Source: JABMQB01 sp963666575 (GTDB taxonomy: Bacteria; Bacteroidota; Bacteroidia; Bacteroidales; Prolixibacteraceae). From it: a stretch of DNA of 64,000 nucleotides. The position numbers and the translations under genes were made by a program. The stretch covers positions 1 through 64,000 of the forward strand of contig CAXXYG010000006.1 in the NCBI GenBank assembly GCA_963666575.2, written 5' to 3'. The notes below the pieces were generated by a model that made no database searches, was not told the origin of the DNA, and was given only the letters and a program-made list of their open reading frames with translations. This document shows, one piece after another, positions 58,526 to 64,000 of the stretch. The first letter of the stretch is position 1. Every line of letters begins with the position of its first letter.

Positions 58526-59908
58526 TTACATAACTAATTCAAATGATTCTTCAGGAGTTGTGGCATCCATTTTATCCATAATTGCACCCAGTATTTTTTC
58601 GAGCAATCGCATTGCTCCCTGGTAACCAACCATCGGAAAATAGCTGTGCCCAATCCGATCGATTATTGGAAATCCTACCCGTACAAACGGAATACCTTCG
58701 TCGCGGGCAATGTACTTGCCATAGGTATTTCCAATTAATAAATCAACAGGTTCTTCTTTTATCCATTGATGAATCAGAAACATATCGGCATTGGCGCCAT
58801 TTTTAAATTTTGCTTCAGGAAGGCGCTTAGTTACCAATTTTTCCATAATTTTTTCGAATCGTTTCCCCGGAGTCCCTGAAACAATATAAACAGGCTTCAT
58901 ATCCATGTCGAGTAAAAATTCGATTAATGGGATCAATGTATCGGGATCGCCAAAAACTGCCACGCGTTTTCCGTATAAATACTGGTGCATATCGGTAATG
59001 ACATCAATCAAACGGCCTCTTTCTTCAGAAATAATTTCAGGAATTGATACTTTTCCGGCAGAAGACAAAGCCTGAACAAAACGGTCGGTTGCACGCAGCC
59101 CAACAGGTACTTCAATTAAATCGAAAGGCACCTTACATTTGTTGTCAAGCATTATTGCTGCTTTTTTCGAACACCATTCGCCCATGGCGATGGTACTCAT
59201 ACTATCACCCATACTTGCCATTTCCGGAATGGTTGTCCCTCCTTTGGGGTACATTTCATATTTTCCGGTCATTGGCGTATCCAACACATCGGACGTGTCG
59301 GGCAATAAAACCGTTTTGATTTTCATCAATTTGGCAATACGTTTTATTTCGCGCATATCGGAAGGTTCAACCCATCCTGATAAAAGATTTATCTGCCTCA
59401 ATTTCTCATCGGTTTTGAACGAAAAATATTTTACAAATGCTTCGAGCATATTGGCATAACCGGTTACATGCGAGCCAACATAACTTGGCGTTGAAGCCTG
59501 AACCACATGTTTCCCTTCCGGAATTTTACCATCGTCGAGTGCTTTACCAACAATTTGCCCAAGGTCGTCGCCAATGGTTTCAGACAAACATGTTGAATGG
59601 ACAGCAATAATTTCAGGCTCGTAAATAGCAAAAATATTATCGATGGCTTGTAACAGGTTGGCTTGCCCGCCAAAAACTGACGATCCTTCGGTAAATGAAC
59701 TTGTTGCAGCCATAACCGGCTCTTTATAATGCCTTGTTAAGGCACTTCGGTGATACGAACAACAGCCTTGCGAACCATGGCTGTGTGGAAGGCATCCGTG
59801 AACACCCAATGCAGCATACATAGCCCCAACAGGCTGGCATGTTTTTGCCGGGTTAATTGTCAGCGCTTTCCTCTCTTTAACTTCTTTTGTTGTATGTCGT
59901 AATAACAT
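58526..59908 (-). CDS. nifK: Nitrogenase MoFe protein beta chain
   Basis: 460 residues, the short form lacking the N-terminal extension of Azotobacter NifK. P-cluster Cys are in AKTCQPVGA (Cys24), GSQGCCSYHRS (Cys49) and VHSTCLSETIGDD (Cys107). Pairs with NifD as alpha2-beta2. A strong Shine-Dalgarno site precedes the start, 18 bases after the nifD stop. Confidence 0.95.
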   Translation of the reverse strand: MLLRHTTKEVKERKALTINPAKTCQPVGAMYAALGVHGCLPHSHGSQGCCSYHRSALTRHYKEPVMAATSSFTEGSSVFGGQANLLQAIDNIFAIYEPEIIAVHSTCLSETIGDDLGQIVGKALDDGKIPEGKHVVQASTPSYVGSHVTGYANMLEAFVKYFSFKTDEKLRQINLLSGWVEPSDMREIKRIAKLMKIKTVLLPDTSDVLDTPMTGKYEMYPKGGTTIPEMASMGDSMSTIAMGEWCSKKAAIMLDNKCKVPFDLIEVPVGLRATDRFVQALSSAGKVSIPEIISEERGRLIDVITDMHQYLYGKRVAVFGDPDTLIPLIEFLLDMDMKPVYIVSGTPGKRFEKIMEKLVTKRLPEAKFKNGANADMFLIHQWIKEEPVDLLIGNTYGKYIARDEGIPFVRVGFPIIDRIGHSYFPMVGYQGAMRLLEKILGAIMDKMDATTPEESFELVM

Positions 59909-59915
59909 TTTATAT

Positions 59916-59920
59916 CCTCC
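59916..59920 (-). promoter_or_regulatory. Strong Shine-Dalgarno site of nifK
   Basis: Minus strand AAAGGAGGATATAAAATG: GGAGG lies seven bases before ATG and AAAGGAGG is fully complementary to the 16S 3' end found in this window. Confidence 0.8.
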
Positions 59921-59926
59921 TTTATT

Positions 59927-61555
59927 TTATGCGTCAATTGTCATACTTCCCACAATCTCAGGTTCGTGTTTCCATGGGGCATCCACCATTTTCCAAATAT
60001 TGGTTGCCAGCATACGTTCCATTTCCCTGTAAAAATTAATTGAACCTCCAAAGGCAGCATACGGGCCTCCGTAGTCATAAGAGTGTAATTGTTTTAACGG
60101 CACACCGTATTTTTGCACCACATACTTTTCTTTGATTCCGGCACAAAAAACATCGGGTTTATAAAACTCAATCAGTTTTTCAGTTTCCCAATGGTTAATA
60201 TCATCAATAACCAGGGCATTTTTTTTCATTTCCGGCATCATTCCATGGTAGTCTTTAAATTCATATCCCGATTTTTCAAGCTCCGCTTTTTTAGCCACTA
60301 AATCATCGCGAAACCTTGTTTCATCTTTGGTAACCACCAAATCTTCAATGTTCCGTGTATCGGCATCAATTTTAATATCAGGAATTACTTTTCGTCCCTC
60401 ATAATCGTCGCGGTGGGCAAATTCATATCCGGCAGAAATAGTCCTCATTCCCAACTCAGCAAATAATTCCTGATAGTGGTGAGCCCTTGAGCCACCAACA
60501 AACATCATGGCTAATTTGCCTTTCAGTTTAGGTTTTATTTCTTCAATAACAACTGAAACCTTTGCCAATTCGCGTTCTATTACTTTTTCTACATTCGCTT
60601 TAAGTTCTTCATCACCAAAATAATCAGCAATTTTTCGCAGCGATTTAGCAGTTGCATCGGCCCCTATAAAATTGACTTTCACCCATGGCACACCATATTT
60701 TTCTTCCATCATTTCGGCGATGTAGTTAATCGAGCGGTGGCACATTACCATGTTCAGGTCGGCGGTATGCGAATATGCAAAACTCTCAACTGTTGAGTTT
60801 CCGCTATAAGTTGAAAGTAGCGTGATACCAATTTCTTCGAACAAAGCTTCGATTTCGAAAGCATCGCCGCCAATGTTATATTCACCCAACAGATTCACCT
60901 GGAATTTTCCGGTTCGTTCTCTATCAGTATTTCCAACTACATGCTTAAAAATTCCGTTATTGGCAATGTGATGGCCTGCCGATTGTGATACACCACGGTA
61001 CCCTTCGCAGCTAAAACCAAAAATATTGATGCCCAATTCCGCCTTCATTTCGCGGGCAACCGCATGAACATCGTCGCCAATTAAACCCACCGGGCAGGTT
61101 GAAAAAATACTGATCGCCTTTGGTTTAAAAATTTCGTATGCTTCACGAATAGCCATCTTTAATTTTTCTTCGCCACCAAAAACAATATTTTCATCCTGCA
61201 TATCGGTTGAAAAAGCGTAGGTTATAAAATTCTCTTCTTCGAGCGACGGCCTTGTTTGATTCCGACGGGTTAACCAGGCATAAAAACTACAGCCAATTGG
61301 CCCATGGACAAGGTTAACAATATCGCGGGTTGGGCCTAAAACCACTCCTTTACAACCGGCATAGGTACACCCCCGCTGAGTAATAATTCCCGGAATCGTC
61401 CGAATATTTGCCAAAATCTCCTGGTCTTGATCAGGATCATTGACCACCATCGATTTGGCCCGTTTTTTAGCCACTTTGCGTGGATATTTTTTAAGGATCT
61501 CTTCACGTAATTTTAAGGGATCCGGCAATCCGTTTGAATAATCTTTTTGCTTCAT
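59927..61555 (-). CDS. nifD: Nitrogenase MoFe protein alpha chain
   Basis: 542 residues. P-cluster Cys63 (RGCTYAG), Cys89 (GPIGCSFY), Cys154 (STCPVGLIGDD). FeMo-co environment: Gln191 and His195 (CEGYRGVSQSAGHH), Cys272 ligand (MCHRSINYI), GGSRAHHYQ loop, and His491 (LKQLHSYDYGGPY). These fit a Mo-nitrogenase rather than the V or Fe-only type. About 50 residues near 390-445 are an insertion relative to Azotobacter, as in anaerobe/methanogen-type NifD. 11 bases after nifI2. Confidence 0.95.
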   Translation of the reverse strand: MKQKDYSNGLPDPLKLREEILKKYPRKVAKKRAKSMVVNDPDQDQEILANIRTIPGIITQRGCTYAGCKGVVLGPTRDIVNLVHGPIGCSFYAWLTRRNQTRPSLEEENFITYAFSTDMQDENIVFGGEEKLKMAIREAYEIFKPKAISIFSTCPVGLIGDDVHAVAREMKAELGINIFGFSCEGYRGVSQSAGHHIANNGIFKHVVGNTDRERTGKFQVNLLGEYNIGGDAFEIEALFEEIGITLLSTYSGNSTVESFAYSHTADLNMVMCHRSINYIAEMMEEKYGVPWVKVNFIGADATAKSLRKIADYFGDEELKANVEKVIERELAKVSVVIEEIKPKLKGKLAMMFVGGSRAHHYQELFAELGMRTISAGYEFAHRDDYEGRKVIPDIKIDADTRNIEDLVVTKDETRFRDDLVAKKAELEKSGYEFKDYHGMMPEMKKNALVIDDINHWETEKLIEFYKPDVFCAGIKEKYVVQKYGVPLKQLHSYDYGGPYAAFGGSINFYREMERMLATNIWKMVDAPWKHEPEIVGSMTIDA

Positions 61556-61566
61556 AATTTTATATT

Positions 61567-61944
61567 TTAATCAAGCGTCACATCTCCGACTTCACCAGTC
61601 CGTACCTTAATTGAATCCAGGATTGGTAAAACAAATATTTTCCCGTCGCCGGGTGTAGGAGTCTGGTTTACTTCAATCATTGTTTCAACCACCGTATCAA
61701 CTTTATCATCGGGGACAACCACAGTAACAACCCTTTGCGGGCGCAGGCGTGGTTCGGTTCCCAAATGTGTTATCGCTTCGGGCATATCTTTTTTAGCGCC
61801 TTCCATAACCTTAGCATCCCAAAAACCTTTTCCTCGTCCAAACACTTTCCCGGTAGCAGTCATCGATGTAATTCCTGCCTTTGTTAAAGCTCTTTTTGTC
61901 CGGTTCATTTTATCGATCCGAATAATTCCCATTACCATTTTCAT
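61567..61944 (-). CDS. nifI2: PII-family nitrogenase regulator NifI2
   Basis: 125 residues. PII fold with RALTKAGITSMTATGKVFGRGKG, a long T-loop region, and the C-terminal signature PTPGDGKIFVLPI. NifI1 and NifI2 form a complex that binds the MoFe protein and stops nitrogen fixation when 2-oxoglutarate is low or ADP is high, as shown in methanogens. Location between nifH and nifD is diagnostic. Confidence 0.9.
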   Translation of the reverse strand: MKMVMGIIRIDKMNRTKRALTKAGITSMTATGKVFGRGKGFWDAKVMEGAKKDMPEAITHLGTEPRLRPQRVVTVVVPDDKVDTVVETMIEVNQTPTPGDGKIFVLPILDSIKVRTGEVGDVTLD

Positions 61945-61962
61945 AGTTTTTTCTTTAAGGAT

Positions 61963-62289
61963 TTATAATTCTTTGGAACCACGGCTAATCGTATAAGCCT
62001 CATCAACAGGAGAGATAAATATTTTACCATCGCCAAATGCACCTTTTGGTTCGGTGCGGGCTGCTTCCAAAATGGTTGTAACTGCAAAATCTTTGTCTTC
62101 ATCCTTTACAACGATGATGAGCATTTCTTTGGGAAGTTCATCGTAGGTTACATCACCTATCTTAATACCCCGCTGTTTTCCACGCCCTACAACCGGAATT
62201 TTTGTAACGGCAACATAACCGGCTTCAAACAGGGCTTTTAATACTTTACTTGATTTTTCGGGGCGTATAATTGCTCTTATCATTAACAT
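61963..62289 (-). CDS. nifI1: PII-family nitrogenase regulator NifI1
   Basis: 108 residues. MLMIRAIIRPEKSSKVLKAL start, VVGRGKQRGI loop, and GAFGDGKIFISPV PII signature. Works with NifI2. It has the strongest ribosome-binding site in the block. 18 bases after nifH and 18 before nifI2. Confidence 0.9.
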   Translation of the reverse strand: MLMIRAIIRPEKSSKVLKALFEAGYVAVTKIPVVGRGKQRGIKIGDVTYDELPKEMLIIVVKDEDKDFAVTTILEAARTEPKGAFGDGKIFISPVDEAYTISRGSKEL

Positions 62290-62296
62290 AGTGTAT

Positions 62297-62301
62297 CCTC
62301 C
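62297..62301 (-). promoter_or_regulatory. Strong Shine-Dalgarno site of nifI1
   Basis: Minus strand AAAAGGAGGATACACTATG; GGAGG is seven bases before ATG, the same spacing as at nifK and with the shared core AAAGGAGGATA. Confidence 0.8.
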
Positions 62302-62307
62302 TTTTAT

Positions 62308-63133
62308 TTAACTGGCAATGCCAAAATCGATTAATAATTTCTCCAAAACTTCCATCTCCAAGGGTTCAGGAATTACAAACATTTCGTTTTCATCAATGGC
62401 TTTTGCCAGGGCTCTGTATTCATCAGCCTGGTTATGCTCGGGTTTAAATTCGATAACTGTTTTCCGATGAATTTCGGCTTGTTGAACCATGTTGTCGCGC
62501 GGCACAAAATGAATCAATTTTGTTCCCAACTGTTTGGCCAGCTCTTCAATCATTTCGCGTTCATTATCTACATTCCGAGAGTTGCAGATTAAACCACCCA
62601 ACCTGACAACGCCCGCCTGTGCGTATTTTTTAATTCCTTTACAAATATTATTTGCAGCATACATGGCCATCATTTCGCCTGAAACCACAATGTAAATTTC
62701 TTCGGCTTTCCCCTCACGGATTGGCATTGCAAAACCACCGCAAACAACATCGCCAAGCACATCGTAAAACGTATAATCGATTTTGTATTTTTCATCCCAT
62801 GCACCTAATTGTTCTAAAAGGTTAATCGAAGTGATAATACCACGGCCGGCACATCCTACTCCGGGTTCGGGCCCACCCGATTCAACACAACGTACACCGC
62901 CATATCCTTCTTTTACAATATCGTCTAACTCCACATCTTCACCTTCGAGGCGCAATGTATCCAAAACTGTTTTTTGAGCCATGCCACCTAAAAGTAACCT
63001 GGTTGAATCTGCTTTTGGATCACATCCCACAACTTTAATTTTTTTTACCTGCTTCAACAAGTCCGGCTACTGTATTTTGGGTGGTGGTTGATTTACCTAT
63101 GCCACCTTTCCCATAAATTGCGATTTTTCTCAT
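62308..63133 (-). CDS. nifH: Nitrogenase iron protein, reading frame broken by one extra base
   Basis: From ATG 63133: MRKIAIYGKGGIGKSTTTQN (P-loop) and on to GLVEAGKK. The frame then meets A8 on the minus strand (T8 at 63039-63046) and stops. Removing one A restores KKIKVVGCDPKADSTR and the whole rest of NifH, for 274 residues. Downstream motifs are intact: CDPKADSTRLLLGG, GCAGRGIITSI (4Fe-4S Cys), DVVCGGFAMPIREGKA (second cluster Cys). Sequence error, slippage at the A8 run, or real mutation are all possible. The remaining nif genes are intact, so a working gene is more likely. Donates electrons to MoFe protein. Confidence 0.9.
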
Positions 63134-63482
63134 GATTTTATTTTTGAGTTGATTATGTTTTGAAAGGCTATTACGAGGAGTATGCCAAAAACATGCTGAA
63201 CAGCAGAAAGCAATCACTGAATATCCTATAACTGTTTAATTTTCAACTCGGATAAAAAAAAAATAAAATCATCTTAATAAATTATTACACAAAAAATCCT
63301 ACATTTTTGTAGGATCAGATCTGTTTTGAAACATTTGTGTAAACCGCCAGTTAATAACACATAATCAGCAGCTTAAATCCAATTAAGATAGATTTAACAT
63401 ACATTTAGGTAAGAATGGGAAACTGGATTTTCAGGAAGTTTTTAATGGCTTTTGGAGAGTATTAAGTATAAAATAAATATCC
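63134..63482. other. nifH upstream region
   Basis: 349 AT-rich bases. It holds the hairpin with T tract at 63291-63315 on the minus strand. I find no exact TAnnTTTG and no convincing sigma-54 site before nifH; TTGGCATACTCCTCGTA near 63173-63189 (minus) has a good -24 half but a poor -12 half. How the nif operon is switched on is not shown. Confidence 0.4.
63291..63315 (-). terminator. Terminator/attenuator upstream of nifH
   Basis: Stem ATCCTACA / TGTAGGAT with a four-base loop, followed on the minus strand by a T tract of five or six. It lies about 170 bases past the GNAT gene and about 160 before nifH. It most simply ends GNAT transcription, but the palindrome could also be an operator. 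Confidence 0.6.
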
Positions 63483-63956
63483 TCACCCCAGTTTTTTCTC
63501 CCAAAATAAATAGGAAGGATTTCCGGAAGAAAAACCCACTTTTTTATACAGGTTTTTGGCTTTAATATTATCGTCTCTTACTTCAAGCGTTATTTTAGCA
63601 CACCCCTCAGCCAAAGCGTATTCGGCAATTTTATCTAACAAAAATTTCCCTATTCCTTTCCGGCGAAATGCGGGATTAACTATAAAATCGTGGATATTAA
63701 TAAGCGGTTTAGCCGCGAATGTTGAAAATAAATAATTACAATTTGCCAAAGCCACAAATTCTGATTTATATTTTACAAAAAAACCTAAGTAAGATGAATG
63801 ATTTTTGAGCCCGGCAATAATCCGCGGGCCAAGGTTAATGGGCATTGGTTTATTGTTGCCCATTATGTCTTCCATATACAAATTCAACAATTGAAGCAAT
63901 TGTTGGCAATGGCCTTCATTTTCAAGGTCAACTTTAACAAATACTTTTTCGCCCAT
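63483..63956 (-). CDS. GNAT-family N-acetyltransferase
   Basis: 157 residues. Acetyl-CoA binding motif FRRKGIGKFLLDKI (Q/RxxGxG/A, about 104-117) followed by LEVRDDNIKAKNLYKKVGF, both GNAT hallmarks. Target unknown. Transcribed toward nifH but separated from it by a likely terminator. Confidence 0.85.
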   Translation of the reverse strand: MGEKVFVKVDLENEGHCQQLLQLLNLYMEDIMGNNKPMPINLGPRIIAGLKNHSSYLGFFVKYKSEFVALANCNYLFSTFAAKPLINIHDFIVNPAFRRKGIGKFLLDKIAEYALAEGCAKITLEVRDDNIKAKNLYKKVGFSSGNPSYLFWEKKLG

Positions 63957-63961
63957 CAGAA

Positions 63962-64000
63962 TTAAACTTTAAACCGCCAGGCATCAATGTTATACTTTTT
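63962..64000 (-). CDS. C-terminal end of an unidentified gene (partial)
   Basis: Twelve codons in frame with a TAA at 63962-63964 (KKYNIDAWRFKV). Its position just upstream of the GNAT gene and on the same strand makes a gene end plausible, but there is too little to name. Confidence 0.35.
   Translation of the reverse strand, partial: KKYNIDAWRFKV

Noticed and set aside
49637..63133. V- or Fe-only nitrogenase
   Set aside because: No anfG/vnfG gene lies between nifD and nifK, FeMo-co residues fit NifD, and modABC and nifV are linked.
63173..63189. Possible sigma-54 promoter before nifH (TTGGCAT then TCGTA)
   Set aside because: The -24 half fits but the -12 half lacks GC at the needed spacing, and no nifA is in the window.

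Overview
The window looks like part of a Bacteroidota chromosome (probably Bacteroidales-like). Signs seen directly are AT-rich intergenic DNA, repeated matches to the Bacteroidota promoter element TAnnTTTG, a protein with a type IX secretion (T9SS) C-terminal sorting domain, a PorV/PorQ-like outer-membrane protein, a Bacteroidota-style putative porin, and very few Shine-Dalgarno sequences. No species can be named from the sequence alone.

Layout. 1-6321 (minus strand): the 5' part of parE, then a leftward series hpt - adk - obg - PAP2 phosphatase - membrane-anchored MutS-like ATPase. 6592-15653: purE, a PorV/PorQ-like barrel, a helix-hairpin-helix plus barrel protein, an acyltransferase, a HAD hydrolase, recJ and lysS. 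15654-20536: repeats and small or secreted genes (SRPBCC protein, a T9SS cargo, two lipoproteins, a small Cys/His protein). 20615-27099: glycerol and glycerol-3-phosphate metabolism (glpK-glpD-glpF leftward, gpsA-pgi rightward). 27201-43531: a DMT transporter, an ATP-grasp-like protein, ppk2, a DUF1338 enzyme, a five-PAS hybrid kinase, mgtE, rsmA, a flippase-like protein, an FtsX permease, a NUDIX hydrolase, mltF and a porin. 43644-49555: a complete leftward rRNA operon (16S - tRNA-Ile - tRNA-Ala - 23S - 5S) with a terminator, processing stems and three tandem consensus promoters. 49637-63133: a leftward nitrogen-fixation and molybdate block nifH-nifI1-nifI2-nifD-nifK-nifE-nifN-nifB-fdx-nifV-(HEPN-like gene)-modA-modB-modC. 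A GNAT acetyltransferase and the last codons of another gene close the window.

How the parts work together. The nif block codes for the Mo-nitrogenase structural proteins, the scaffold and radical-SAM enzymes for FeMo-cofactor, homocitrate synthase, two PII-type NifI regulators, a 2Fe-2S ferredoxin and the molybdate importer that supplies the metal. nifS, nifU and nifA are not in the window. The gene order nifH-I1-I2-D-K-E-N and the long NifD resemble anaerobe and methanogen systems and suggest transfer between lineages. The glp genes take up, phosphorylate and oxidise glycerol, and gpsA makes glycerol-3-phosphate for lipids.

Main points of interest. (1) nifH is broken by one extra base in an A8 run, while every other nif gene is intact. 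(2) nifI1 and nifK carry strong, almost identical Shine-Dalgarno sites in a genome that mostly lacks them. (3) The rRNA operon has three promoters with textbook Bacteroidota spacing. (4) Four intergenic loci share a repeat grammar (a purine-rich short tandem block, an A-rich spacer, in three cases a complementary-type block) although their unit sequences differ. (5) Several conserved-looking genes have no known role: a HEPN-like gene inside the nif-mod operon, an ATP-grasp-like protein, and a 78-residue Cys/His protein. I did not find a convincing wholly new multi-gene system; these are the best leads.
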